From the NCBI RefSeq assembly GCF_001522545.3, contig NC_031768.1, positions 113,551,074 through 113,615,073 of the forward strand: DNA of 64,000 bases, read 5' to 3'. Origin of the DNA: Parus major. Taxonomy: Eukaryota > Chordata > Aves > Passeriformes > Paridae. The translations under genes and the position numbers were made by a program. How positions within the stretch are numbered: the first letter of the stretch is position 1; the number at the start of each line of letters is the position of its first letter. The notes below the pieces were generated by a model that was given only the letters and a program-made list of their open reading frames with translations, was not told where the DNA came from and made no database searches. Positions 33,758 through 46,321 of the stretch are shown here, piece by piece.

Positions 33758-35949
33758 GTGCTGGTCTGCACCGTGCTCTCTCCCGGACCTGCCTCATGTG
33801 CCCTGCCTGCAGGTGGATTAAATATTGGGTGTCTTGAGCCATGATGTGGCCGAATGTGGATTTGAGGGATGGCTTGGGAGCTTCATTTCCCACCTCAGCA
33901 CCTGTGATTGGCCCCGCTGGCTTTGGAAAAGGTGATTTTCTAAGGAAATGGAGGCAGTGTGGGAGGCAGAGCAGGCAGTGAGGGGAATTCCAGGCATGAT
34001 TTGAGCACCACAAGGCTCTGAGGTGTCATCTAGGGAAAACTGAGAGCGAGGGCATGGCTGGAGAAGCCCTGGATCAAGGCCACACCCGGGGCTGTAGGAA
34101 AGGGCTTGTTGCTGACAGCAGCTTGGCTGGGGACAGTTGTGGCTCCAGCTGCAGGTCCAGGCACTTCCAGGAGACAATCTCCATTTCCACTGGATGCTCT
34201 TGGTGCCCTGAGCGTACAGATGACAGTGCACTCTGCTAATGTGAAATAATGGAAGAAGGACATTGAGTAGTTCCCTCTGCTGCCCAAAATACCGGCGTTT
34301 CCTCCTTTTCCTGTGCCAGCTCCAACCCCCACCAGCTGCTCCGGGCTGGGGCTTCACTCCAGCACTTGGCTCATTGTCCATCTTCACCCAGAAATGTCAC
34401 CAGGTCTCTCCCACCCACAGTGTTTCCTCTGCTGTTCACAGCCAGCTCCTCTCTTGCTGGCTAAGGAATTTTCTCACTTCCCTAAGCTCTACTCAGTTCC
34501 CTTTCCTGGCAGCAGCATTTTCCTGCTTCTGCTCTTCCATCCATCCCTTTTGCTTGCAGGTGGTCAGTGTCATTCCCAGCTCCTGGTGAAGCAAATTTTA
34601 CTGGCCACCTCCAAAATTCAGGGATGTTGATCCCTGGGTGAGTGTGGAGAGAGTAAAGGGCTGCCCTTGAATGTCCCTTAGAAAGAAATAGGATTGGGGT
34701 GTAGCTGCTCCTCATGGAATACTCAGCATGACGAGCAGGTCAGTGGTACTGGGCAGAGAACCATGAGTGCAGATGGAGAATCTGGGTTTGTTGGGACTTT
34801 TTTTTTCAGATGTTATAGATAATAAATAATAAATAGATATCATAGATAATAAATAAGCTCTGGTTTGCTCCAGGAGGGCTCAGCTCCAGGGAACTGCTGG
34901 GGTTTCCACTCAGGATGTGTGTTCAAGGCATGGGGCTGTTGCAGGGGCTCTTGCTCCTTGTTTTGCAACAGCTTCCCCTTCAAAAATTCATTTTTCTCAC
35001 CAGTGGTGTCTGTGTCCCTGGAGCCACTCTGGCTCTGTCCATTTCCTCCAGCTGCTCCTTGCACTGCAAACTCTCACGGATTTCAGGAGGACTCAGCACA
35101 AAATGTGGTTTTTCTCAGTCTTCACTCCTGTCCAGGCAGCAGTGAAGTAAAGAGGGGATAAAACTTCAGGAAGGTATTTATGGTGTATGAAACCCCAAGT
35201 GGGGGAAGCTGTGGTTTGGGGTCACTTCTCCTGGCAGGTGTTTGTCCGCAGAGCCAAGCACTGCCTGCAGCCTGTGGAAAGGCAGATTCCTGCTGGAATC
35301 AGGCTCTTCATCCTTCATTCAGCACTTTAACTCCTATCCAGGGGTTGGAGCTGCTTGAAGCAGGAAGAGTTTCCCTGCCAAACACAGAGGAGGTGGTGCT
35401 GAAATAGAAAATTCCCTCCGAGGAAGGAGACGAGGCTGAGCCACTTCTGTCCATCCCAGGGCAGGGGGCTGGGCATTCAGCACCTGGCTCCATCCAGGAG
35501 AAACCAGCGACTTTTTTACTCAAAGTGCCACATAAAATGTTGGAGGGAAGGAGTGAAACTGGCAAAGGGTTTGGCAAATCTCACAAACCCTTGAGCCACA
35601 GCACAAACCTGCAGGTGACAGGGGAGGAACAAGAGCAGGGGCAGTTTTATGATGCTGCTGGTGCATGGAGAGGGATGCACCCCCCGAGAGCCTGGGAAGC
35701 AGCAGGAGCAGAGGGTGGGGAGGGGGTCTCAGCATGGCTGCAGACCCTGACAGCTCCACGGCCCTGGGCAGCCTTTGAAAGCAAAGCCAAGTGAGTCATT
35801 CCTGGAATTACGCAATTCCAACCTCGCTGCTTATGTAACTCCAGATCCATCTCCCTCAGCCACAGGCTCTGGGACTCCCTCCCTCCTCACTCAGAGCCAG
35901 AGCTGCTCCAGGTCACTTCCCCCTCAGAAGGAAAAGTCACCCCTGGTGC

Positions 35950-36914
35950 NNNNNNNNNNNNNNNNNNNNNNNNNNNNNNNNNNNNNNNNNNNNNNNNNNN
36001 NNNNNNNNNNNNNNNNNNNNNNNNNNNNNNNNNNNNNNNNNNNNNNNNNNNNNNNNNNNNNNNNNNNNNNNNNNNNNNNNNNNNNNNNNNNNNNNNNNNN
36101 NNNNNNNNNNNNNNNNNNNNNNNNNNNNNNNNNNNNNNNNNNNNNNNNNNNNNNNNNNNNNNNNNNNNNNNNNNNNNNNNNNNNNNNNNNNNNNNNNNNN
36201 NNNNNNNNNNNNNNNNNNNNNNNNNNNNNNNNNNNNNNNNNNNNNNNNNNNNNNNNNNNNNNNNNNNNNNNNNNNNNNNNNNNNNNNNNNNNNNNNNNNN
36301 NNNNNNNNNNNNNNNNNNNNNNNNNNNNNNNNNNNNNNNNNNNNNNNNNNNNNNNNNNNNNNNNNNNNNNNNNNNNNNNNNNNNNNNNNNNNNNNNNNNN
36401 NNNNNNNNNNNNNNNNNNNNNNNNNNNNNNNNNNNNNNNNNNNNNNNNNNNNNNNNNNNNNNNNNNNNNNNNNNNNNNNNNNNNNNNNNNNNNNNNNNNN
36501 NNNNNNNNNNNNNNNNNNNNNNNNNNNNNNNNNNNNNNNNNNNNNNNNNNNNNNNNNNNNNNNNNNNNNNNNNNNNNNNNNNNNNNNNNNNNNNNNNNNN
36601 NNNNNNNNNNNNNNNNNNNNNNNNNNNNNNNNNNNNNNNNNNNNNNNNNNNNNNNNNNNNNNNNNNNNNNNNNNNNNNNNNNNNNNNNNNNNNNNNNNNN
36701 NNNNNNNNNNNNNNNNNNNNNNNNNNNNNNNNNNNNNNNNNNNNNNNNNNNNNNNNNNNNNNNNNNNNNNNNNNNNNNNNNNNNNNNNNNNNNNNNNNNN
36801 NNNNNNNNNNNNNNNNNNNNNNNNNNNNNNNNNNNNNNNNNNNNNNNNNNNNNNNNNNNNNNNNNNNNNNNNNNNNNNNNNNNNNNNNNNNNNNNNNNNN
36901 NNNNNNNNNNNNNN
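35950..36914. other. Assembly gap (965 N)
   Basis: N run whose right edge opens inside a CR1 internal segment. The left flank is ordinary sequence, so the content is unknown. Confidence 0.99.
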
Positions 36915-37145
36915 GCTCACCTGGAGAGGAGAAGGCTCCAGGGAGAGCTCAGAGCCCCTTGCAGGGCCTGAAGGGGCTCCAGGAGAGCTGGAGAGGGACT
37001 GGGGACAAGGCCTGGAGGGACAGGACACAGGGAATGGCTTCACACTGCCAGAGGGCAGGGTTAGGATATTGGGAAGGAATTCCTCACCTGGTGAGGGTGG
37101 GCAGGCCCTGGCACAGGTGCTCAGAGAGGCTGTGGCTGCCCAATC
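36915..37145 (+). mobile_element. CR1 LINE fragment abutting a gap
   Basis: Forward CR1: GGCTCCAGGGAGAGCTCAGA, GGACTGGGGACAAGGCCTGG, GGATATTGGGAAGGAATTCC, AGGCCCTGGCACAGG. The 5' extent is hidden by the gap. Confidence 0.85.
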
Positions 37146-38129
37146 CACAGGGAGTGATCAGAGAGTTCCCATCTCTAGTTTGGAACTGCCAGATGAGCTC
37201 CAGCTCCTTCCCCACATCCTGCAGTGCTGGGGCGGGTGAGGATCCTTCCAGGAAGGGCTCCAGCCCTGGCAGGGAGTGTCAGGGAGAGGCAGGAGAGCTC
37301 TGGGAGACCTCAGCACACACTTGGGGAGCATCATCCTCACCAGGGCAGGGTTGGAGGCTCTCTCTCATTCGCTGTGCTTGCACATCATGTCTTTCAACAC
37401 CAGTTTTCCTTTTTCCTCTAATTTTTAACCTCCAGTAACATTTTCCTATTCTAACTTCTTGTAAGATTTCTGAGACGTGTCATCTGTGGCCAATTTCCCA
37501 TTACACAGAGTCACTGAGCTGGGCCGATCTCATTTTCACTTTCTTTTTGCCACGTGGTGCAAGATAGAAACAGCTCTTGGGCACATCTCTCCATCCCTTC
37601 CTATTCCCTCTGTGTTTTTCCAGGGAGGGCATGATGTGTATCTTTTCCTCCTCTTGCATTATAAAACATCTTTGCACCCCCATTTTCCCAGCCAGCTTCC
37701 CCTTTACCCCAGGCTCACTCATAAATACACACCCTGACACCATTCCAGCCTGGCTGCCAGTGAAGACAGATTACGGAATATTTGCTGGCATTTCGAGTCC
37801 CCTACTGGGATTTAATTTGCTGTGTTACATTGGCTGTTATTTACTCATGCTCTGCTGAGCCCAGCCTGTGTCTCTCCTTGCTCAGCTAAGGGAAGCAGCT
37901 GTTAATAAAGGTGTTGGATGGAGGCACGGCCTGGGGAAGGGGACAGGGTGCCCTGGAACCCATCCCAGACCCCTGCTGTCACAGCCAGGACCGTGGTGCA
38001 GGTCTCAGACAGGGTTTGGGACATTTCTGCTGCCCTGGTGTCAAAAACAAGGCAGCCTGGGGACAAGTGGAGCATCTTAATCAGTGCTTCAAATGGGTTG
38101 TGAGATTATTTCAGATACAGGCAGTGACA

Positions 38130-38392
38130 GGAGCACGGAATGGCTTCCCACTGCCAGAGGGCAGGGATGAGTGGGATATTAGGCAGGAATTCCTGGCTGG
38201 GAGGGTGGGCAGGCCCTGGCACAGGGTGCCCAGAGCAGCTGGGGCTGCCCCTGGATCCCGGGAAGTGTCCAAGGCCAGGCTGGATGGGGCTTGGAGCAGC
38301 CTGGGACAGTGGAAGGTGTCCCTGCCCATGGCAGAGGGTGGCACTGGGTGAGTTTTAAGGTCCCTGCATCCCAAAGCAGTCTGGGATTCTCT
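38130..38392 (+). mobile_element. CR1 LINE 3' end, near complete tail
   Basis: Forward tail with all usual blocks: TGGCTTCCCACTGCCAGAGG, GATATTAGGCAGGAATTCCT, GGCCCTGGCACAGGGTGCCC, GTGTCCAAGGCCAGGCTGGA and a final TCTGGGATTCT. Confidence 0.9.
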
Positions 38393-38687
38393 GCACTGAC
38401 CGGGGTTATTCCTCAGCCTGCAGCCCCATGCTGTCATTGTTCCCTGGGAGCAGGGAGGAGCTGTCAGGCATGCCAGGCTGGGATTCCTGGCAGAATTTTA
38501 GCGGTGTCAGCTGGGCTGAGACTGAGCTCAGCTCCCCATGCCCACTGCTGCCAGGGTTTGCCCCCCTTTCTGGGGGATGCAGCAACCCAGGATGGAAGTG
38601 GGAAGAAAGCTGGGTTTGAGGACAAATCCTGCAGCTGTAGCTGAAGTAATAACAGCAGCTGATGGATCTGCAGCACTCTGAACAGTC

Positions 38688-39584
38688 ATCCATCCATCCA
38701 TCCATCCATCATCCATCATCCATCCATCNNNNNNNNNNNNNNNNNNNNNNNNNNNNNNNNNNNNNNNNNNNNNNNNNNNNNNNNNNNNNNNNNNNNNNNN
38801 NNNNNNNNNNNNNNNNNNNNNNNNNNNNNNNNNNNNNNNNNNNNNNNNNNNNNNNNNNNNNNNNNNNNNNNNNNNNNNNNNNNNNNNNNNNNNNNNNNNN
38901 NNNNNNNNNNNNNNNNNNNNNNNNNNNNNNNNNNNNNNNNNNNNNNNNNNNNNNNNNNNNNNNNNNNNNNNNNNNNNNNNNNNNNNNNNNNNNNNNNNNN
39001 NNNNNNNNNNNNNNNNNNNNNNNNNNNNNNNNNNNNNNNNNNNNNNNNNNNNNNNNNNNNNNNNNNNNNNNNNNNNNNNNNNNNNNNNNNNNNNNNNNNN
39101 NNNNNNNNNNNNNNNNNNNNNNNNNNNNNNNNNNNNNNNNNNNNNNNNNNNNNNNNNNNNNNNNNNNNNNNNNNNNNNNNNNNNNNNNNNNNNNNNNNNN
39201 NNNNNNNNNNNNNNNNNNNNNNNNNNNNNNNNNNNNNNNNNNNNNNNNNNNNNNNNNNNNNNNNNNNNNNNNNNNNNNNNNNNNNNNNNNNNNNNNNNNN
39301 NNNNNNNNNNNNNNNNNNNNNNNNNNNNNNNNNNNNNNNNNNNNNNNNNNNNNNNNNNNNNNNNNNNNNNNNNNNNNNNNNNNNNNNNNNNNNNNNNNNN
39401 NNNNNNNNNNNNNNNNNNNNNNNNNNNNNNNNNNNNNNNNNNNNNNNNNNNNNNNNNNNNNNNNNNNNNNNNNNNNNNNNNNNNNNNNNNNNNNNNNNNN
39501 NNNNNNNNNNNNNNNNNNNNNNNNNNNNNNNNNNNNNNNNNNNNNNNNNNNNNNNNNNCCATCCATCCATCCATCCATCCATCC
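38688..39584. repeat. (CATC)n tetranucleotide array with gap
   Basis: CATC units on both sides of an N run at 38729-39558. Open frames through it (poly SIHP or DGWM) are artefacts of the repeat. Confidence 0.95.
38729..39558. other. Assembly gap (830 N)
   Basis: N run in the CATC array. Confidence 0.99.
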
Positions 39585-41958
39585 CTTTCCCTGGAGCAGA
39601 ACCGGTGGTTGTGTGGTAGCTGCAGCTTGGGGTCTCCTGCAGTGAGCACATCAGAGGTGACCCTTGGGGAAGCCTGGCTGCCTGTGCACCTCCCCGGCTC
39701 CCAGATTCACCTGGTGAGCATGGAAAGCCTCTCCTGGCTTTTGGGAGCAGCAGTTTCCCTGGAGGGTTCACCTGCAGGCACACAAACACCCATGTTGTGC
39801 TTCCTGCCCTGTGCTTCTACGGGCTCTGTGCCAGGGTCAGTGACAGTGAGTGCCACCCCAGCCCAGCCTCTCAGCTCAGGTGTCTCCCTAACAAAGGGAT
39901 TTCACACCCCTGTGAACTGGGGAGAGAAGGTGAAAGGCATCGAGCAGTGTTTTTGGCACCAGGAATTCCTTCTTTCCATCCAGAGCTGTCCAGGATGGAA
40001 AACCCGGCTGATGCCCAGCCAGTGCCACTCCCAGAGAATCCTACTGACCTTAACTTGCTGCTGTCATCATGCTTTGCTTTTTGTTTTTTGTTTTTTGGGT
40101 TTCTTTAATCAATGAAGTCTTATCTGCCTTTTTATTTGAAGTGCTCCTTGTCCTTTCTGCTGGATCAAAGCACTTTTCTGTTTCGTTTTTGTTCCTTTGG
40201 GTGGCTTGGATCTGCGGGCAGTGGGTTTATCCTCAGTTTGATGTGCTGGCAAACCCTGCAGTGTTCCAGATCTCTGCTGAGCATTGCCCCGAGGCTCAGC
40301 CACCCTCCCTCTTCCACTCCTTTGAAGGAGAGCGTGGAAAGGATGGCCAGGGGGATCAGAGTTCTGCTGCACATCGCTGGGTTTGTGCTTGCAGCTCCAC
40401 TGAGGGACAAAGACATTAACACGGGTCACCAGGCCATCGAGTCTGCTGGCTTCCCTCTCCCTGAGCATTCCCATCCCTGGAGATCCAGGCTCAGGCTCCT
40501 TTGGGTTTCTGCCATTCCAGCCTTTTTGTTCCCCCGTGGCCCCCAGGCTGTCAATAATTCATCAGGGCTCTATGAGCTGCAGCCAGGCTGGTGCCTCTGC
40601 CCCAGCACTGCTGAACCCTCCAGGGGCCAGTGGACTTCTTCCTGCCTGCTTTCATTTACCATCAAAATCGCTTTATTGATCCCATCCCGGATTTGTTGTG
40701 GCGATATCTCCTGGAATGGGGCTGAGGGCAGCAATTGCTTTTTGCAGAGGCTGCTGTGGTGCTCGTAATTCGTGTGGGTCCCCTCTGGAATTCTCCTCTC
40801 CTGTGCACCGTGCTGAAGGGTTTATAGACACCACAGTCAGGGCAGTGTCCTCCTGCTAGAAGTTACATCAACCCCTGCATTTGTTAATTGGTTTGAGGCT
40901 GCGGGTCCTCGCTCCTTTGCTTCTCATCATGGGGGAAATAGAATTACACAAAATAGTAATGGGAAGCCTTTCACCCCATTTGCCGCGGAGATGAAAACAT
41001 CTATTAGAATGTGCTGAACAACAAGTTAAAGCCTAATGGGTTTAACGTGCCTCCAAACAATGCAGCTTCCTGAGCAGGAAGCCTGGCTACTAAAACCCAA
41101 CAAAGACATCACCGGTCCCTGGGGAGGACCCAGAGAGAAGGGAAAGAGATCTTCGGGCAGGGATGGGCGGTGCTGGCTTCCCAGGGACTGAAATTCCTTT
41201 GCCTGGTTGCATTTAGGTGGTGGCTGAGGGTCCCAAAGTGACAGTGCAGGGATTCTTCCAGGGGAGATGGAAGAACAACACCGTGGTTGAAAATGGGATG
41301 CCCAGGGAAGCAGGGCTTTAATCCATCAGAGCCCTGGAGCACGGGGAGGGATGGGGGAGGGCTTGCTGAGCCCCCCTGAGCCTGGAGGGAATCCTCCCAG
41401 AGGGGTGCAGAGGCTGGGTCCAGGGCAGGGCAGGGACAGGACTTTGCACTGGGTCTGCTCAAACTTCATGGGGTTCTGCAGCCCGCTGAGATCCCTCTGG
41501 AAACCCACTTGTGAGAATTGTGGGAATTGAGAGCCCTCAATTCCCGTTTCTCCAGGCAGCTGAGGTACCTCTGGATGGCAGCACAGCCATCAGCTTTGTC
41601 AGCTGCTCGCCCAGCCTTGTGCCTGCTGCCAGCAGGCTGAGGGTGCCCTGTGCCCGACACATTGATAAGGACGTCACACCAACCCCGGCAATGATTCACA
41701 ATATTGTCCTTGGCTCTGCTGAGCAGAGTTTCACCTCCCAGGCCTCTGCCGTTTAACATTTTGCAGGCTGCTTTGCTGCTTTGCAGAGTGAAAGTGCTCC
41801 TAGCAAATGAAACCCAGGAATAATTGGGTTGGGATAGCACGTGCCTGCTGTGGGGGTGTTTGCAGAGCAAGGCAGGATTTTGCCTGCTGAGCACGGGGGA
41901 ATTCAGGCACAGCAACGGAGCATTGTGCTGAATGATTTATCTTTGACAGGCTGACAGA

Positions 41959-42039
41959 ATGACAAGTGTGGTTCCAAGGAGCAGCCACCCGGACGTGGCC
42001 CGGAAAACACTCTGCAGGAGCCCCTTTCTCAGTGTCAAG
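41959..42039 (+). CDS. SLCO2B1: SLCO2B1 start-codon exon (residues 1-27)
   Basis: The exon begins at about 41950 after TTTATCTTTGACAG. The ATG at 41959 has A at -3, and the exon ends AAG before GTAATA at 42040. It encodes 27 residues from MTSVVPRSS to SPFLSVK in phase 0, joining to [11 protein letters not shown]. Human OATP2B1 has PSVFHNIK at the same place before LFVLCHSLLQL. The predicted amino end has the same length (27 residues) as the short human isoform that starts at Met23. No in-frame stop lies between the acceptor and the ATG, so an N-terminal extension from an upstream exon cannot be excluded. The residues themselves are poorly conserved, as expected for a cytoplasmic amino end. 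Confidence 0.8.
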
Positions 42040-42260
42040 GTAATACCTCCTGCTTCCTCCAGTACCCCCATGGATCACTGGCCTGGGAAAGAGCAGTTCA
42101 GCTCCCTGCAGAAGGCACTCAGAGCATTTCTGGGTCCTGGAAAATGCTCCCTGTGTTTCCCGTAGCAAAAGTGCCTTGGGTGTGGAGTTGTCTCCATTCC
42201 ACAGGCAGTGGTGAAGTTTCAATGCAGGTTTAACTCCAGCTCCTGCAGGATTTAATTCCA

Positions 42261-42510
42261 GAGAATCACAGGATGGGATTGGTTGGAGGGACCTTAAAGA
42301 TCACCCAGAGCCACCCCCTGCCATGGGCAGGGACACTTCCCACTGTCCCAGGTGGCTCCAAGCCCCATCCAGCCTGGCCTTGGGCACTCCCTGGGATCCA
42401 GGGCTTCTCTGGGCACCCTGTGCCAGGGCCTGCCCCCCTTCCCAGGCAGGAACTCCTTCCCGAGATCCCACCTATCCCTGGCTTTGTCAGTGTGAAGCCT
42501 TTCTTCTAAG
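42261..42510 (-). mobile_element. CR1 LINE 3' fragment
   Basis: Reverse tail: AGAATCACAGGATGGGATTG, GGGACCTTAAAGATCACCCA, CAGGTGGCTCCAAGCCCC, CCCTGTGCCAGGGCCTGCCC. Carries a short internal deletion near CCAGGGCTTCTCTGGGCACC. Confidence 0.88.
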
Positions 42511-43149
42511 TCTTGGGTCCTCCTGCACTGGGTGCAATCCCAGGCCCTCCAGGTTTGAGGAGCTCTGCAGAAGCACAGGCTGTCCCTGGAATGGCTCCCT
42601 CTGTCTTACAACACCTGCTTCATTCCCTTCTGGCTCAATAATTCCTTTTTATCAGTAGTGGCAGCCTTAACATCAGTTTATTACTACAGTCAGCGTAGTT
42701 GGAAGCCAATTACCTGGCTCCTTAGAGAATCCAGAGAGCAGTCTGAACAGTTCAAGATTTTACTGTCACTTTTGTGGGGAAGATTTGGGGTTTTGAGGGT
42801 TTTTCTACAAATGCTGGTGCATTTAATCACCCTCCTCCCATGTGGCAGAAGGAAAGTTGAGTCACTGAGGCAGAGGCTACCAGAGCACAGAGGCTGGAGA
42901 CACAGAGCTGTATCCTGAGCTTCTTCCCCAATCCTGTTTTCAGCCCACTCAGCTGGTTTTTAGCTGGTGGGTTTTGTTTGGTTTTTCTTTACTTGCCAGC
43001 GAGGTAATCTTTTACAAATATGACCCCACTGATTTTTGCTTGAGGAGATTTTGAAGGGGTTCAAAGATTAAACCATTGAGGGGAAAAGTCAGCTCAGGCC
43101 TGTGAGCAGAATCAAGCTGTATTTTGCTGTATCTGTGAAGGTAGATCCT

Positions 43150-43221
43150 AAAATCCCAGACTGGTTTGGGTTGAGGGTGAACCTTAAAGACCCTCTTGTT
43201 GCAACCCCTGCCACGGACAGA
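43150..43221 (-). mobile_element. CR1 LINE 3' end, short
   Basis: Reverse tail limited to the terminal block: AAATCCCAGACTGGTTTGGG, ACCTTAAAGACCCTCTTGTT, CAACCCCTGCCACGGACAG. Confidence 0.7.
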
Positions 43222-43589
43222 TGTGGAGGAAGCTCCTGTCACCATGAACACAATTATCCTCAGCACAGGATGTTTTCTTCTCATCTTTTGGGTTGTTTTT
43301 TTTTTCAAGAAGTTAGGCCACCCTGTCCAGTTTCTAAATGACTTCCTCAGAAAACAAAACTTCCAGCCCAGGGTTTGAATGGTTCTTGCAGAGACACAGA
43401 ACCATTGCACAATGTGGTTGGATGTGTTTGAAGTGGCTGAAGGACCAAAAATCACAGCACTGCAGTTTTTATGTATATTTATATCTCCAGGGAGCGTATC
43501 ACAAAAACCACGTACCACGTGTCAAAATGCAACTCGGGGACATAACAAAAAGCTGCCCTGGTTTGCTTCAAGGAGCATTATGATTTAAA

Positions 43590-43755
43590 TGGGATATTGG
43601 GAAGGAATTCCTCCCTGTCAGGGTGGTGAGGCCTGGATCCCTGGCAGTGTCCAAGGCCAGGCTGGACACTGGGGCTGGGGACAGCCTGGGGCAGTGGGAG
43701 GTGTCCCTGCCATGGCAGGGGTGCCACTGGGTGGGCTCTGGGGTCCTTCCAACTA
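43590..43755 (+). mobile_element. CR1 LINE 3' fragment
   Basis: Forward tail: GGGATATTGGGAAGGAATTC, GTGTCCAAGGCCAGGCTGGA, GGTGTCCCTGCCATGGCAGG, GGGTCCTTCCAACTACAGG. Confidence 0.88.
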
Positions 43756-45875
43756 CAGGCCCTGCCAAACTGGTCCCAGCTGTTTCCTCCCAGACCCACT
43801 TGTCACAAAGCCAGCCCAGTGTGCCTTTGTCATGTGCTGAGGCACAAAACTCACTCTTAAATTAGCATCCAGAGTCTCCCAAACACGTGGAAGGAGCTTG
43901 GTGGGGACTTCCTGGGCAGGAAGGACAGAGCCTCAGAGCTGGGCTCTCAGAGCCCTCATGGGGAGAGTTTGCTGCCCAGCTTCACAATCCACACTAAAAA
44001 TACAGGCAGCCTTTGTGAGAGGGCTTTTTCCAGACCACCAGGAGAGGAAATACTGGTGTTTAATTCCCAGGTCGGTGATTTACTGGCTGCGTGGGATGGA
44101 GGGTGTTTCTCTGTTCTCTGGCACATCTGGGGTGGGAGCAGCAATACCTCTCCAGTGTTTGGATTCTCTGAGTTGATTTGATTCCACAAATGGAGAGGGA
44201 AGACTTCACAAGAGGGCTCAGTCCTTAGAGGGAAAGGTGCTGGACTGCTGAGCTCGGGCTTCCACCCAGGAGCACCCAGCCCTGGGGCTGCTCCTGGTGC
44301 CCGTGGTCTGTCCCGCTGTCAGGGAAAAGGTCTTGGGAGAAGCCTGGGGTCTGCTCTTTCTTCTCCTGACAAAAAATCGATGGCTGAGAGCAAAGAGCCC
44401 CTGGAGGCAGAACTGGGGCCCTTGCCTAAGGACCATCTGCAGGGCCACGTCTCCTTTCTGTGCTGTACTCTGCCCAGACAGGGAGGAATAAAATGCAGGA
44501 TTCCCAGCCTGTTTTGAGCTGAAAGGATGTGGGGCAGTGCTGGGTAGCTGCTGAGCTGCTATAAACCCGTGAAGGTCCTGGATTTGGATACTCAGGGGGC
44601 CGTGTGCTGTGGATGCCTGGAATAAACAGATCTGGTTCCAGCCTTTCCATCTGAACTGATGTGTTCAGGAAGCACAGCCTGGACACAGCCAGCGACTCGC
44701 AGGAACGGAGGAGTTTCAGCAAAGCTGACTCTGGGAACGCTGTCCTTTGGCTGGGTGACATTTTCCCAGTCCAGACATGTTGCACCCATCAGTGGTGACG
44801 TGAGGCTGGATCGGGGACGGTGCTGGGTGGTGTCCTGGTGTGCACCATCCCAGCCCCACAGTTCTCAGAGACTCGAGGGCTTTGAGCTCCCCCCTCATCC
44901 CTTTTTGTGCTGTGGATGCTGCCCTGGCTTACAGAGCAAGCCAGTTTGGCAGTGACCTCACTTCAGGCCTGGATCAGAACGAGACGAAGCAGAAATCCAG
45001 GCCAGGCTGAGCAGTTTCTCCATGGTGGGAACTGCTGCAAAACACATGGAGCAGGAGCAGTGCCCCGAGGGTTTGGGCATCAGCCAAGGCTGGGGGCAGC
45101 AGGAAGGACCCAGGGCCATCCAGCCTGTCCTGCAGGGAGATGGGTGGGCCGTGTCCTGAGGCTGTGTGACTTTGGGCTGGTTGTCTGAACTCCTCTAGGG
45201 GCTGGAGGGATTCCTGGGAGAGCCACAAGGCAGCAGGAAGGAGATGGCTCAGATGGAGGAAGGAGGATGGAGATGAGGACAGATTATTTTCTGGGAGATG
45301 GTGGACTTTGGCAAGGTCTGCAAGTGGAAGAGAACCATCATATTTTCCAAAGGAGATGTGGTTTACACCTAGGGCTTTGTGAGAAGGAAGGGAGTCTGAA
45401 TTCTTCTCCCTGACCTTCTGCTGACTTTCTCTAAAGGAGTTGTTTGTTGCTGTGTTTGTCAGGGCTCGTTCCTGTCCCAGAAGAGCTCCCAGCACTGGGG
45501 ATGGCTGCCTGCCTCTGGCTGAATGGGAGCAGGAATGTTGTGCAACCTCCCTTCTGCTGCTGCGTCCCAGGGACACGGCCAACACAAACAGCCATCATCC
45601 CAGCTGAAGGCATGTGTTTGTCCAAAGCCACTTCTCAGCTGAAGAAATTACAGCCTCCTTGCAGATACTGGCCCTGTTGTTACTTTTGGCAGAGGCCAGT
45701 TTCGTGGCTCTGACCTCATTTCAGGAGATGTCACCGGTGGCAGAGCAGGGCTGGTATTTCCAAGGTTTATGTTAAATAAACATAAAGGATAAAGGTGCTT
45801 TTCTGCAGGGGGGTGCAGTTTGTTGTGCTTCAGCTCTCGATGACCCTGCCGGGGGCTCTCTTTCTGTGTTGGCAG

Positions 45876-46013
45876 TTCTTTGTGTTCTGCCACGGGCTCC
45901 TGCAGCTCTCCCAGCTCCTGGTCTCCGGCTACCTGAAGAGCTCCATCTCCACCATCGAGAGACGCTATGGCCTCTCCAGCCAGACCTCGGGGCTGCTGGC
46001 TTCCTTCAACGAG
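45876..46013 (+). CDS. SLCO2B1: SLCO2B1 exon: helix 1
   Basis: 138 bp, phase 0 in and out, residues 28-73. Encodes [20 protein letters not shown] (helix 1) and then [19 protein letters not shown] and LLASFNE at the start of helix 2. GYLKSS.STIE+R+GLSS is a hallmark of the OATP2 subfamily. Donor GAG before GTGACC; acceptor TTGGCAG. Confidence 0.95.
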
Positions 46014-46105
46014 GTGACCGCCAGCAGCCCCCCAGTCCCTGCCGGGCGCTGTCCCCGTGCTCCCCCCGTCCCCTCGGGAGCTACTCCCGCTCTCTGTCCC
46101 TGCAG

Positions 46106-46268
46106 GTCGGCAATACCCTGCTGATCGTCTTCGTCAGCTACCTGGGCAGCCGCGTGCACCGGCCGCGCCTCATCGGCTGCGGGGCCATCCTCGTCTCCCT
46201 GGCCGGCTTCCTCATGGCCCTGCCCCACTTCCTCACCGGGCCCTACCAGTACGACCAGTCCGTGGCCA
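46106..46268 (+). CDS. SLCO2B1: SLCO2B1 exon: helices 2 and 3
   Basis: 163 bp after a 92-bp intron, entered in phase 0 and left in phase 1 (A before GTAAGT). Encodes [20 protein letters not shown] (helix 2 and the conserved SYxGSRxHRPR intracellular turn), then [20 protein letters not shown] (helix 3) and the start of extracellular loop 2 ([10 protein letters not shown]). Confidence 0.96.
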
Positions 46269-46321
46269 GTAAGTGCTCCAGAAACTTGTTCTGGGCCTTT
46301 TGGGATGGGAGAAGGAAATAA

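Larger units (their letters stand above)
32196..41949 (+). other. Presumed SLCO2B1 intron 1
   Basis: About 9.8 kb with two large gaps (in a 965-bp N run and a CATC repeat), CR1 pieces and a 31-bp tandem repeat. I see no supported exon. A stretch at about 40,850-41,070 is repeat-free and looks like candidate conserved non-coding DNA. Confidence 0.5.
42040..45875 (+). other. SLCO2B1 intron with CR1 copies
   Basis: About 3.8 kb. Contains CR1 copies near 42,261-42,510, 43,150-43,221 and 43,590-43,755. The acceptor is CTGTGTTGGCAG. No extra exon seen. Confidence 0.7.

Noticed and set aside
38528..39789. Long SIHP/DGWM repeat proteins
   Set aside because: Translation of a CATC microsatellite and an N run.
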